A DNA stretch of 64,000 nt from QAMH01 sp900556425 (lineage in GTDB: Bacteria; Actinomycetota; Coriobacteriia; Coriobacteriales; QAMH01). The position numbers were made by a program, and so were the translations under genes. Under the pieces are notes generated by a model that saw only the letters and a program-made list of their open reading frames with translations, was not told the DNA's origin and made no database searches. The stretch covers positions 61,600 to 125,599 of the forward strand of contig CABRZR010000006.1 in the NCBI GenBank assembly GCA_902475535.1, given 5' to 3'. Positions 8,167 to 15,948 of the stretch are shown piece after piece. The first letter of the stretch is position 1. Every line of letters starts with the position of its first letter.

Positions 8167-9795
8167 CTAGGCGGGAATCGTGATGGCGAATATCTGGGAC
8201 ATGATTACCGAGATGGTCACCAACACAAGGGCATAGGGAAGCACCTTGCGCAGAACCTGACTTTCGGCACCGACCTCGTCAAGCGAAGCAGCAGACTGCT
8301 GGAGCTTCACCGGCGTGATGACGGATGCAAGGCCGGCGGCAATGCCACCGGACGCGATGACCGCCAGCGGATTCAAGCCGAGATCCTGTGCGGAAATCAG
8401 GTTGTAATTCGCGAACAGCGCGATCGTCGAGGTCTCCGAACCAGTCACGAAGCCGGCGAGCAGACCGAGGAAGCCGTTGGCAACCGGATACCACCAGCCA
8501 AATGCCGCAGCGGCGGAATGCGCCCACAGCGCGATGATGTTGGTGTCCTGATTCGCGGGATCGAGGAACCACGTCTCGACACCAGCGGCATTGACGCCAA
8601 ACTTGTAGCCCGAGTACATCATGACGTAAGCGATCATGAAGTAGACGATGGAGCTGATGGTGGGCGGAGCCCAGCGCTTGTTCCACTTCTTGAGGATGGT
8701 TCCCCAACTCGAACCATTACGCGGCTTGAGCCAGATGGCGGAGATGAGGGTCGAGATGAGCACCCAGAAGTAGGCGTTCCAGATCACGCGCATGGGCTGA
8801 CCGGCATCGCCAGGCCACAGGATGACGCGCATCTCGAGCGGACCAGAGTACAGGATGTCCTTGAGCGGACCAACGAAGTTGGTGATCACGCAGAAGAAGA
8901 TAAGAAGACCCCAGGGAAGCAGAGCTTTCCAGAGCGGGATTTCCTTCTCGAGCTCCTTGTCCTCTTCGGTCAAACCCGACCTGTCGAAGAACTGGATGCC
9001 ACGTATCTTCATGTAGAGCAGCATCACGACCAGCGAGCACGCGCCACAGAGAACGCCCATGAGAACGATGGACTGCGGAACGAGATGGCTGAACATGAAC
9101 GCGAAGCCACCCATGCACAGACCAGTGATCAACGCAGGCAGCCAACCTTGCTTGAGCAGCTTGGCACCACCTGCCATGAAGAGCATGGCGAGGCAGATGC
9201 ACGGCGTGATGACAGGCAGGTAATTGGTGAAGTACTGCGCAACAACTTGCAACGTCGGAGCCGTACCGTCTATCATCGTGAAGCCGGCGCCAGTCAGGAT
9301 GTCCGTAAGCGTGACGACGGTCGCGCCCAACATGGCAAACGTGCAAAGCGAATCGTAGCCGATGCAAGGCAGTGCAACGGCGATGACGGTCGTGTAGCCC
9401 AAGGCGAACATGATCGGCGGCAAGATGATTGCGGGGGTCGCACCCACGCAAACGAGCATCGAGCCGAGGATGACGTTGATGACCATGATCTGGCAGGGCT
9501 TGTCGCCATGCGAGAACGTCTTGATCCAGACAACGACACGTTGCAAGGCGCCGGTTTCCTGCATGAAGGTGATCTGCAGGAGCGCGAAGAATCCCATACC
9601 GGTGATCGCCATCGATGCGAGCAGGCCCTTGAGCGAGGCGAGCAAGCTGAAGACGAAATCGGTATTGAAGAAGAACACCGCGACGGCAATGGTGAGTATC
9701 CAGCCCACCGTACCGGTGATGTCACCGCGCACCTTGAAGCCGACGATCATCACGATCATGACGATAATCGGTATAAAAGAAATCAGAAGATTCAT
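8167..9795 (-). CDS. L-lactate permease (LctP) family transporter
   Basis: A 542-residue protein with about 13-14 hydrophobic helices. Family signatures include GMGFFALLQITFMQETGALQ, GATPAIILPPIMFALG and FVTGSETSTIALFANYN, matching the LctP family of proton-coupled lactate/glycolate carriers. AATAGGAGGG precedes the ATG. It is the last gene of the run zinc ribbon - molybdoenzyme - Fe-S subunit - zinc ribbon - permease on the minus strand, with a terminator just after it. The operon position suggests that it imports the organic acid substrate, or exports the product, of molybdoenzyme 1. Its natural substrate may therefore be a hydroxylated aromatic or aliphatic carboxylate rather than lactate; this is inference. 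Confidence 0.85.
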   Translation of the reverse strand: MNLLISFIPIIVMIVMIVGFKVRGDITGTVGWILTIAVAVFFFNTDFVFSLLASLKGLLASMAITGMGFFALLQITFMQETGALQRVVVWIKTFSHGDKPCQIMVINVILGSMLVCVGATPAIILPPIMFALGYTTVIAVALPCIGYDSLCTFAMLGATVVTLTDILTGAGFTMIDGTAPTLQVVAQYFTNYLPVITPCICLAMLFMAGGAKLLKQGWLPALITGLCMGGFAFMFSHLVPQSIVLMGVLCGACSLVVMLLYMKIRGIQFFDRSGLTEEDKELEKEIPLWKALLPWGLLIFFCVITNFVGPLKDILYSGPLEMRVILWPGDAGQPMRVIWNAYFWVLISTLISAIWLKPRNGSSWGTILKKWNKRWAPPTISSIVYFMIAYVMMYSGYKFGVNAAGVETWFLDPANQDTNIIALWAHSAAAAFGWWYPVANGFLGLLAGFVTGSETSTIALFANYNLISAQDLGLNPLAVIASGGIAAGLASVITPVKLQQSAASLDEVGAESQVLRKVLPYALVLVTISVIMSQIFAITIPA

Positions 9796-9927
9796 TACTC
9801 ATTCCCTCCTATTCAGAATGAGCGGGTCGTTCGTCGAGCTGCCATTGAGGCCCGCCTTTCCCCATACACGGACCAGACAGCACGCGAATCATCAAGTTTC
9901 TAGAACGTAAAACGAAACCAATAGCAA

Positions 9928-9966
9928 GAAGCTGGAGGCTCCCTCCATACCGAAACCTCCAGCTTC
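9928..9966 (-). terminator. Stem-loop between zinc-ribbon gene and LctP gene
   Basis: A perfect 11-bp inverted repeat, GAAGCTGGAGG at 9928-9938 and CCTCCAGCTTC at 9956-9966. On the minus strand it follows the zinc-ribbon stop by 17 bases and is followed only by TTGCTATTGG, so it is a weak terminator at best. It may attenuate LctP expression or protect the upstream mRNA. Confidence 0.55.
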
Positions 9967-9983
9967 GCCAAGCGTAAGACCGC

Positions 9984-10193
9984 TTACTTGAACTTCCTGT
10001 CCTGGTTGCGACGCTCCGACTCGTCAATGGGCTTATAGGTAGCACCAGCGATGTCGTCGGTAATCACCTTGTCGGCACCACACTTCTTGCAAGTCGGCGC
10101 CTCCGCAGCGTTGAACGTTCCGCACTCAGGGCACTTCCAAAGGATGTTCCCGATTGGGGGCGGCCTAAAACCGCCTTTCATCTGTTGAGACAT
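9984..10193 (-). CDS. Small zinc-ribbon protein of the molybdoenzyme 1 operon (FRPP type)
   Basis: A 69-residue protein: N-terminal GGFRPPPIGN, then a rubredoxin-type zinc ribbon CPECGTFNAAEAPTCKKCG (two CxxC knuckles spaced by 12 residues), and a charged tail rich in Asp/Lys/Arg. TTGGGAGG precedes the ATG. It follows the 4Fe-4S subunit gene by 41 bases in the operon. The ribbon is very like that of the protein encoded upstream of the same molybdoenzyme (13157-13360), including the FRPP leader and the KKCGA ending. No function is known to me for these miniproteins; association with molybdoenzyme operons suggests a role in maturation, electron transfer or protein contact. Confidence 0.8.
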   Translation of the reverse strand: MSQQMKGGFRPPPIGNILWKCPECGTFNAAEAPTCKKCGADKVITDDIAGATYKPIDESERRNQDRKFK

Positions 10194-10234
10194 AACAACC
10201 TCCCAAGCTAGTCAATACTTATGCTTGCCTTCGA

Positions 10235-10657
10235 CTATTTGTCCTGGTCCAGCGTGAAAAGGACCATCTTCGGCTTCTCGGCGGCCTTCTTTGCCAGCTC
10301 TTCGATCGGGCCATAGAACATGACGCCGGACTGGCAATGATGCACGCACATGGGAAGTCGTCCCTCGGCGACGCGGTCCGCGCAGCCATCGCACAGGTCG
10401 GTGGGCATCGGAACATACGTCCACTCCCAGTCGCCCTTGACGTTCTTGGTGGGACCGTACTCGAGGGTCTTGATTCCCCACTGCTCAGCGTCCAGGCCAA
10501 GGTGCATCTGGCACGCAATCTCGCAGGAGTGGCAATCAGTGCAGAACTCGTAGTCAATGAGCAGACCATTCTGGACGGGCTTCGCATTGTAATCCTTGAA
10601 CTCGGCCCAGTACTTGAATGCGTCAAAACCACGGTTCATCTCTTCTGCTGTAGGCAT
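10235..10657 (-). CDS. 4Fe-4S electron-transfer subunit of molybdoenzyme 1
   Basis: A 140-residue ferredoxin-like subunit. Cys residues 39, 42, 45 and 49 (CTDCHSCEIAC) form one cluster motif, and LCDGC...MCVHHC supplies the second set. It resembles the small beta subunits (DmsB/NrfC-like) that pair with Moco enzymes, but is about half the length of DmsB and has fewer clusters. The start at 10657 lies 4 bases after the molybdoenzyme stop; an earlier in-frame start at 10675 would overlap that gene. It has no signal peptide, consistent with a cytoplasmic enzyme. It is the likely electron donor to the molybdoenzyme and is closely related to the subunit at 49805-50167. Confidence 0.85.
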   Translation of the reverse strand: MPTAEEMNRGFDAFKYWAEFKDYNAKPVQNGLLIDYEFCTDCHSCEIACQMHLGLDAEQWGIKTLEYGPTKNVKGDWEWTYVPMPTDLCDGCADRVAEGRLPMCVHHCQSGVMFYGPIEELAKKAAEKPKMVLFTLDQDK

Positions 10658-10661
10658 TCTC

Positions 10662-13025
10662 TTACACCCCCTCAAAGCGCGTGAAGTGGAAGCCGGTAAG
10701 GGGCTCGGTCGTGATGAGCTCGGTCTCGCTATGGTCGTTCTCCGGCGTCACCTTGTAGCACTTGCACAGGGTCGACTTGTAGGGAGCACCATAGTGAGTC
10801 GGGCCATAGACGCCCATGGTGGTGAGGTTGTTGGCGTTGCAGTCGAACACGCCATACAGATGCGGCTCGGCCGCCTCCTCCTCGGGGAACCACCAGCCGT
10901 GACGGGCACGGACCAGGTTGGGCATCAGGCCAGGAGCGATGTGAGCCTGCTGCTTGCACCTACCGCGGGGGTTCTCGAACCAGACCCACTCGCCCTCGAC
11001 GACGCCAAGCTCCTCGGCGAGCTCGGGCGAGATGTCGCAGATGGCCGTCGGATGAATCTGACGCATGTGCGGCAACTGACGATGCTCGGAGTGGAACAGG
11101 CCGATGTGGCGGTGTCCGGACGTGTAGATGAGCGGATACTCCTTGAAGAGCTCCGGAGTGCGATACGGCGACTCGTAGGGCTCCATGTGATGCGGCAGCG
11201 GATCGAAGCCCCAGACGTCGAACAGCGGCGAGTAGATCTCGAAGAGACCGGTCGCGGTAACGAAGCCGGGATTGCCATCCTCGCGGAGCAGACCCTTCTC
11301 GTACTTGCGATACGTCTCGTTCCAATCCCACCAGTCGTACACCTTCTCCTTGAGGTCCTGGAAGGTGTAGTCGACGCCGTTGCCCTCGTCCTGGATCATC
11401 CAGGTGAGGAAGTCCTCGGTCGTCTCGAACTGGCCGTAGAACTCGGGGTTGAAGCGCTTGCCCATCGTGACAACGAGCTCTTCGTCAGACTTGCACTCGT
11501 AGTAACGACCGGCGGACGCGGTGATGGTGCGCAGCGGCTGCCACCAAGAACGATAGGAATCGCGCTCGATGGACATTGCCATCGGAAGGACGCAGTCGGC
11601 AAATGCGACGGCAGTCGGGGTCAAGTAGTAATCGGCAACGATCGTGTACTTGATGTTCTTCCATGCCTTGTAGACGCGCGGAGCATCGCCGGCCATGTTG
11701 GCAATCGGGTTGGTCTGCTCGACCCAGATGAGCTGCGGGCGATAGGGGACGCCAGTCTCCATGGCCTCGAGCAGCAGATCGGGCGGGATGAACGGCGTGT
11801 AGCCCGCCTTGTGGATCGGGGACTGCGTCGTGCCAATGCGGCGGTCGAGCATCTCGGGAGAGATGAACTCGAGGCCGGCGCCATACTTCTTGGAGGAGTT
11901 GTAGGCGTAGCGAACCAGCACGTTGCCGCCAGGAACGTCGAGATTACCGCAAATGGCGACCATGTCGTCAATGGCGTTGGACGCCTCCATGGCGGAAATC
12001 TGCATGTCGATGGCAAGGCCCCACTGAATGCCAGCGGGCTTGGCCTGGGCGTACATGCGGGCGGCATCGATGATGTCCTGCTCCTCGACCCAGCAGATCT
12101 CGGCGACCTTGTCGGTCGGATACTCCTGGACACGCTCGACGAGCGACTCGAAACCGTAGGCCCACTTCTCGGTCCAGTCATGATCGTACAGATCCTCGTT
12201 GATGATGACGTTGAGCATGCCAAGGGCAAGCGCGCAGTCAGTACCAGGACGAATCTGCAGCCAGATGTCAGCCTTGGAAGCAAGCCAGGTCAGCGCGGGA
12301 TCGACGACGACGAACTTCGTGCCCATGCGCATGAGGTCGATGAGCCAGTGGCCCATGAAACCGTCCGGGTTGGATGCGAGCGGCTGGTTGGCCCATACGA
12401 TGACGACCTCGGGCTTGACCCACTCCGCATTGTTATAACGGTCGGGGTGCAGCTGGGCGTTATCGAGAATCCAGCAGTCACCTTCCTGCAGCAGGTTCGC
12501 GGTCATGCGCGGCTGATAGCAGGAGTCTGCCGAAAGGAAGCCAAAGGACATGTTCGGCGAACCGAAAGCGGTACGCAGAACCATGGCGCCCTGCCACATG
12601 GCGTTACGGCCAGTACCCGAAAGGGCGACGACGCCCTCGGGGCCGATTCCGCCAAACTCATCACGAATGATGCGGCAGCAATCCTGGAAGGCCTCTTCGA
12701 TGAAATCGAGAGCCTCGTCCCAGGTTACGCGCTTCCACTTGTTCGAACCCTTTTCTCCGTCCAGGAGCAGCGGCCATTTCATGCGATCATGGTTGTAGAT
12801 CTGCTCAACCATGTTGAGACAGCGTAGGCAAAGACGACCCTGGTTGTATGCGAAATTGGGATCGCCCTCAACGCGCTCGAGCTTGCCATCCTTTGCGTAG
12901 GCGAGAACGCCGCAGCCATTGTGACAGCCAGGACCAGTCCAAACAGAAGTACGCGTTACCTCGTATCCATCTTCGAACCAACGCCAATCTGTCTTGTACA
13001 AGTCTTTGTTCAGCTCATTGATCAT
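10662..13025 (-). CDS. Molybdopterin-dependent oxidoreductase 1 (acetylene hydratase / catechol dehydroxylase-like)
   Basis: A 787-residue catalytic subunit of the DMSO reductase superfamily. Cys34, Cys38, Cys66 and Cys69 (GPGCHNGCG ... GRLCLRC) lie where the N-terminal Fe-S cluster binds. Moco-binding landmarks follow: SGTGRNAMWQ, CYQPRMTANL, VWANQPLASNPDGFMGHW, CGNLDVPGGN and a C-terminal YTSGHRHIGLFHSEHRQL. There is no Tat signal, so it is cytoplasmic. The sequence is of the group seen in gut Eggerthellaceae that includes catechol dehydroxylases (Hcdh, Cadh, Dodh) and is distantly related to acetylene hydratase and pyrogallol transhydroxylase. It is paralogous to the gene at 47321. A reductive dehydroxylation or related step is plausible; the substrate is unknown. 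GAAAGGGGGG precedes the ATG. Confidence 0.85.
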   Translation of the reverse strand: MINELNKDLYKTDWRWFEDGYEVTRTSVWTGPGCHNGCGVLAYAKDGKLERVEGDPNFAYNQGRLCLRCLNMVEQIYNHDRMKWPLLLDGEKGSNKWKRVTWDEALDFIEEAFQDCCRIIRDEFGGIGPEGVVALSGTGRNAMWQGAMVLRTAFGSPNMSFGFLSADSCYQPRMTANLLQEGDCWILDNAQLHPDRYNNAEWVKPEVVIVWANQPLASNPDGFMGHWLIDLMRMGTKFVVVDPALTWLASKADIWLQIRPGTDCALALGMLNVIINEDLYDHDWTEKWAYGFESLVERVQEYPTDKVAEICWVEEQDIIDAARMYAQAKPAGIQWGLAIDMQISAMEASNAIDDMVAICGNLDVPGGNVLVRYAYNSSKKYGAGLEFISPEMLDRRIGTTQSPIHKAGYTPFIPPDLLLEAMETGVPYRPQLIWVEQTNPIANMAGDAPRVYKAWKNIKYTIVADYYLTPTAVAFADCVLPMAMSIERDSYRSWWQPLRTITASAGRYYECKSDEELVVTMGKRFNPEFYGQFETTEDFLTWMIQDEGNGVDYTFQDLKEKVYDWWDWNETYRKYEKGLLREDGNPGFVTATGLFEIYSPLFDVWGFDPLPHHMEPYESPYRTPELFKEYPLIYTSGHRHIGLFHSEHRQLPHMRQIHPTAICDISPELAEELGVVEGEWVWFENPRGRCKQQAHIAPGLMPNLVRARHGWWFPEEEAAEPHLYGVFDCNANNLTTMGVYGPTHYGAPYKSTLCKCYKVTPENDHSETELITTEPLTGFHFTRFEGV

Positions 13026-13156
13026 GAATGTACCCCCCTTTCATTTCTAACTCTTACTCTTCTCTTACTCTCCACTTGATGGTGCATCTGGCCTGACCTT
13101 GATAACCACCTCCCAATAACACGTCCTACCTAGAGCTAGTGCTCGTGAAATCAGTG

Positions 13157-13360
13157 TTAGGCGCCGGGCGCCTTGGGAGCCGCGCCGGGTGCCTTGGGAG
13201 CCGCACCGGGAGCGGTGGGAGCACCAGTGGGTGCAGCCGCATCGGGCTCGGCAAGAGGTGCGCCGCACTTCTTGCAATTCGTCGCCTCAGGCGGATTGAA
13301 GGACCCACACTTCTCGCAGGTCTTCATCATGTCGTCGAACGATGGTGGTCTAAAACACAT
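13157..13360 (-). CDS. Small zinc-ribbon protein at the head of the molybdoenzyme 1 operon (FRPP type)
   Basis: A 67-residue protein beginning MCFRPPSFDD, with a zinc ribbon CEKCGSFNPPEATNCKKCG and a low-complexity Ala/Pro/Gly tail (PTGAPTAPGAAPKAPGAA) built of GAAPKAP repeats. A GGGAAGGGG site precedes the ATG at 13360. It is the first gene of the operon that continues with the molybdoenzyme 131 bases downstream. The ribbon core closely matches the protein at 9984-10193. Flexible APG tails act as linkers or surface tethers in other proteins, but no role is established here. Function unknown. Confidence 0.78.
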   Translation of the reverse strand: MCFRPPSFDDMMKTCEKCGSFNPPEATNCKKCGAPLAEPDAAAPTGAPTAPGAAPKAPGAAPKAPGA

Positions 13361-13490
13361 TTGCTAATGCCCCTTCCCTTTTCGAAAGAATTAAGCGTTC
13401 GCGCATCGATCACATGTGGAGGGTGGGATAAGCGATGCGCGAACAGTGCGAAAGGTAACATCTGGGTAACGTCTCAAACATCGCTCAGGG

Positions 13491-13534
13491 CATACTAAAG
13501 ACCAGGTCTGTGGCGTTTTAGTATGTCTGGTACT
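13491..13534. promoter_or_regulatory. Candidate LuxR-type operator upstream of molybdoenzyme 1 operon
   Basis: An inverted repeat CATACTAAA (13491-13499) and TTTAGTATG (13517-13525), followed by a further half-site CTGGTACTA (13528-13536). The same TACTAAA / TTTAGTA dyad and CTGGTACTA unit occur upstream of the LuxR-type regulator gene at 22454-22493. It is 131 bases upstream of the first gene of the operon. That it is an operator of the LuxR protein is inference. Confidence 0.5.
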
Positions 13535-13620
13535 AGGGTGCTTTCGGCAAAGACCAGACGGCTTTGCGGCCTATAGTGCTCAGAGATATAGACGAGGGTT
13601 TGAGATACCGGGCAGACTGC

Positions 13621-13968
13621 TTATTTGCCCTTGACGAAGGCGCGCGCCTTGGGATGAGATGCGAGCCACTCCTCGCTCGGAGGCGTGTTCCTCTCGCACG
13701 GCATATCGCCATGATCGTGGCGGGGCGATTTGGAATTGCCGCACGGGTAGGCGCAGATGTATCCAGAGTAATTGCATTTGACGGGCTTGGGACGAACCGT
13801 ATCGGTCAAGTCCTCCCCGCATCCCTTGCAAACGAGGGGGTCTTTGGAGAGAACGCGTTCCCTTTCGAAGATATTGAGCGTGCCGCATGCCGGGCACGTC
13901 GCGGACTTGAGAGGTGCCGGCTGGCACTTTCCACACATCGGATTGCAGATCCAACATCCACCAGGCAT
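13621..13968 (-). CDS. Cysteine-rich zinc-ribbon-like protein
   Basis: A 115-residue protein with 14 Cys arranged in pairs: CWICNPMCGKC, CPACG, CKGCG, CNYSGYICAYPC and a last single Cys in DMPCERN. These fit two or three zinc ribbons, with a His-Asp-His segment (PRHDHGD) between. The start at 13968 is chosen for AAGGGAG six bases upstream. It lies last in a minus-strand run after an acidic miniprotein, separated from it by a strong perfect hairpin (13991-14020). It is unlike the FRPP ribbon proteins in detail but lies next to the molybdoenzyme 1 control region. Function not recognised. Confidence 0.65.
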   Translation of the reverse strand: MPGGCWICNPMCGKCQPAPLKSATCPACGTLNIFERERVLSKDPLVCKGCGEDLTDTVRPKPVKCNYSGYICAYPCGNSKSPRHDHGDMPCERNTPPSEEWLASHPKARAFVKGK

Positions 13969-13990
13969 GGACACTCCCTTCTTCATGCAG

Positions 13991-14020
13991 TCCGGGCAGG
14001 GGACCCGTCCCCTGCCCGGA
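13991..14020 (-). repeat. Perfect 13-bp inverted repeat (stem-loop)
   Basis: TCCGGGCAGGGGA (13991-14003) and TCCCCTGCCCGGA (14008-14020) enclose a 4-base loop, a very stable GC-rich hairpin. It sits between the stop of the 69-residue acidic protein and the start of the Cys-rich protein on the minus strand. There is no T run, so it is more likely a processing or attenuating structure than a classical terminator. A related hairpin lies at 14291-14310. Confidence 0.8.
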
Positions 14021-14042
14021 CCACCGCGCAATTGCCGTTTTC

Positions 14043-14252
14043 CTACTTCGTCTTTCCGTCTGCTATGGATGCCTCTTCGATGTGCTCTTCGGCAGCCTCC
14101 ACGAAGTTTTCCTCGCTGGCCGTCCATGCAGAGGGATCCTTGGATTGCTCGGGCTGGGCCTTTGCCCCGCTATCGAGGCCATCGGCAATCGCCGCCTCCT
14201 CGATATGCTCGACGGCGGAATCGCGCACCTGCTTCTCGTCTTCTGGATACAT
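14043..14252 (-). CDS. Small acidic protein with an internal repeat
   Basis: A 69-residue, strongly acidic protein. Two copies of one motif, AVEHIEEAAIADG and AAEEHIEEASIADG, bracket a Gln/Pro/Ser-rich middle (SGAKAQPEQSKDPSAW). A good AAAGGAAAA site stands before the ATG, and the repeat supports a real protein rather than a chance frame. Bracketed by two related GC-rich hairpins, it may be translated from a separately processed mRNA piece. No family is recognised. It could be a short helical adaptor; that is speculation. Confidence 0.55.
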   Translation of the reverse strand: MYPEDEKQVRDSAVEHIEEAAIADGLDSGAKAQPEQSKDPSAWTASEENFVEAAEEHIEEASIADGKTK

Positions 14253-14290
14253 GGCTTTTCCTTTCTACGCACCTGACGTTTCTATAGGCA

Positions 14291-14310
14291 AGGGGAGATG
14301 CCTCTCCCCT
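14291..14310 (-). repeat. 8-bp inverted repeat (stem-loop)
   Basis: AGGGGAGA (14291-14298) and TCTCCCCT (14303-14310) with a 4-base loop, inside a wider GCAAGGGGA...TCCCCTGC context like that of the 13991-14020 hairpin. It lies between the 268-residue membrane protein stop and the small acidic protein start on the minus strand. Confidence 0.6.
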
Positions 14311-14345
14311 GCGCTACCGACATCATTTACGGGACAAGCATCCTC

Positions 14346-15152
14346 TCATTGCTTCGAGTGGCTTTTCCTCGACGCCTTTTCGGCGGCCTTGATCTTCTGG
14401 TCCAGGTCACGCTCCCATTCCTTGCGCAGCGGTTTCATCTTCACGCGATCGAGAACCGTCGCGATCACGAGAATGGCAAGCGAGACCATGATCATGAGGA
14501 CGGGAACCGTGACATCGGACATGTTGCGCTGGGCGATGAGGGCGGCGATGATGGTGATGACCGTCGCCGCGGCGATGAGTCCCATCCAAACACGGCGAAT
14601 CCGTCTAAACTCGGGAGTCGGAGGCACGTGCTTGTTGCGGGCACGCGAGAGAAAAATCTTGTCGATGTCCGCCTTCGTCGCCCCGTGCTTTCCATGGGAC
14701 TGCTCGAGGGCCATGGCGTTGATTCGGTGCCAGGCGTTAATGTCCTCGCGAATCGGACGCGCGCGCCCGAAGGCGATAACCATGCCCGCCACTATCACGA
14801 TGTTTGCCATGAGCAGGATGTTGTTTTGGGTATCGCCATCGATGTATCCGTTACTGTACAGATACATCGCGACGAGCATCATGCCAAAGCCAATGACGAT
14901 GATGACGACCACCAGGATACGGTAGAGCTTGAAATCCTTGAAGAGCTGCATGAGGCGCGGGTCGATCTCCATGCCTTGCTTTGCGTTGCGCATGGCGGCA
15001 TCGACGGCGTTCTTGGTCTGTTTGGCGTCGCTGTCATCGTCGCGCAATATCTCATCAATACCAACGGCTTGCGCATCCTTGGCGGCAGGCGCACTCGCGG
15101 CCTCGCCCGCCTCGCGTCGTTCGGCCGCTCTCTTTCGCTTCGTGGCACTCAT
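14346..15152 (-). CDS. Four-helix membrane protein, paralogue A of a tandem pair
   Basis: A 268-residue protein: a charged N-terminal cytoplasmic region of about 75 residues, two helices (ILVVVIIVIGFGMMLVAMYL and NNILLMANIVIVAGMVIAFG), a charged central loop of about 60 residues (EDINAWHRINAM, FLSRARNKHVPPTPEFRR), two more helices (VWMGLIAAATVITIIAALIA and VPVLMIMVSLAILVIATVL) and a basic tail. The architecture and the loop and tail motifs (EFRRIRRVW, DRVKMKPLRKEWERD) repeat in the next upstream gene, so the two arose by duplication. Start codon overlaps the stop of the upstream gene by 4 bases (translational coupling). No known family recognised. Confidence 0.7.
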   Translation of the reverse strand: MSATKRKRAAERREAGEAASAPAAKDAQAVGIDEILRDDDSDAKQTKNAVDAAMRNAKQGMEIDPRLMQLFKDFKLYRILVVVIIVIGFGMMLVAMYLYSNGYIDGDTQNNILLMANIVIVAGMVIAFGRARPIREDINAWHRINAMALEQSHGKHGATKADIDKIFLSRARNKHVPPTPEFRRIRRVWMGLIAAATVITIIAALIAQRNMSDVTVPVLMIMVSLAILVIATVLDRVKMKPLRKEWERDLDQKIKAAEKASRKSHSKQ

Positions 15153-15928
15153 TTTTGACCCGCCTTAATCTCGCGCATGTTATCGCGTAACTGCATCTCC
15201 GTCATTCCATAGCCACGCGCCCATTCGACGCGCATGGGCCTCATCTTCGTCCGGTCCATGTAGAACGCCACGATCACCAGGGCAAAGGCAACGAGAAGTA
15301 GCAAGGTTGCAGGAATGTTCAGGGCCGGGTACAGGTAATAGAGCACAAGAGCGGTTACACCGACCACAAGCGCCGCGGCATACAGGGCAAGCCAGATGCG
15401 CCTGAGCCGCTTGTATTCCGGGAGGTCGGGAATGACCTCGGTACGCACATCCCGCTCAAGAATCTTGTAGAGATCGTCCATGTCCCTGAACTGGGCCATG
15501 CTGTCGATTTTCACGCCGTCGGGCGCATTGTCGTCACGAATCTCGGAGAGCGGTTTTCCCTCAAGTTGCTTGATCCTCTTCCTGCACGGACGCGTGCGCG
15601 TGAAGATCGTGATGGCCATGAGGAGAATGAAGAGGTAGGCGACCGACATCGCGATGTTGTAGATCTTCACGGGCATGATACCGTTGAGATTCAGACCGAC
15701 GGCAATCATCAGAAGCGCAAAACCGCATGCGCCCAAGACCCAGGCGAGCATGCGGTATCGTCGCAATTCTCCCGTCAAATAGGCGTGAAAACGATCGGCC
15801 TCCTCGCCCTCGGCGGTTTTTCGCGTTACGACGTCATCTTGTCGAGCGTGTGCCTCGTCTTTGCGTGCGGCATCGCCCGTATCGGATGCGGACACACCAT
15901 CCGTAACGCGCTCGTCTTCTTCCAGCAT
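15149..15928 (-). CDS. Four-helix membrane protein, paralogue B of a tandem pair
   Basis: A 259-residue protein with the same plan as its neighbour at 14346-15152: acidic N-terminal region, helices MLAWVLGACGFALLMIAVGL and IAMSVAYLFILLMAITIF, a charged loop ending EYKRLRRIWLALYAA, two more helices and the tail YMDRTKMRPMRVEWARG. I chose the ATG at 15928 for its GGGAGG site; an ATG at 15946 is an alternative and would lie 2 bases beyond the upstream stop. The pair probably forms a heteromeric membrane complex. No enzyme or transport motifs are visible. Function unknown. Confidence 0.7.
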   Translation of the reverse strand: MLEEDERVTDGVSASDTGDAARKDEAHARQDDVVTRKTAEGEEADRFHAYLTGELRRYRMLAWVLGACGFALLMIAVGLNLNGIMPVKIYNIAMSVAYLFILLMAITIFTRTRPCRKRIKQLEGKPLSEIRDDNAPDGVKIDSMAQFRDMDDLYKILERDVRTEVIPDLPEYKRLRRIWLALYAAALVVGVTALVLYYLYPALNIPATLLLLVAFALVIVAFYMDRTKMRPMRVEWARGYGMTEMQLRDNMREIKAGQK

Positions 15929-15948
15929 GTTTCCTCCCGATGACATGT

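Noticed and set aside
10596..12827. 743-codon open frame on the plus strand opposite molybdoenzyme 1
   Set aside because: Codon bias of the real gene on the minus strand opens this frame; no protein family features.
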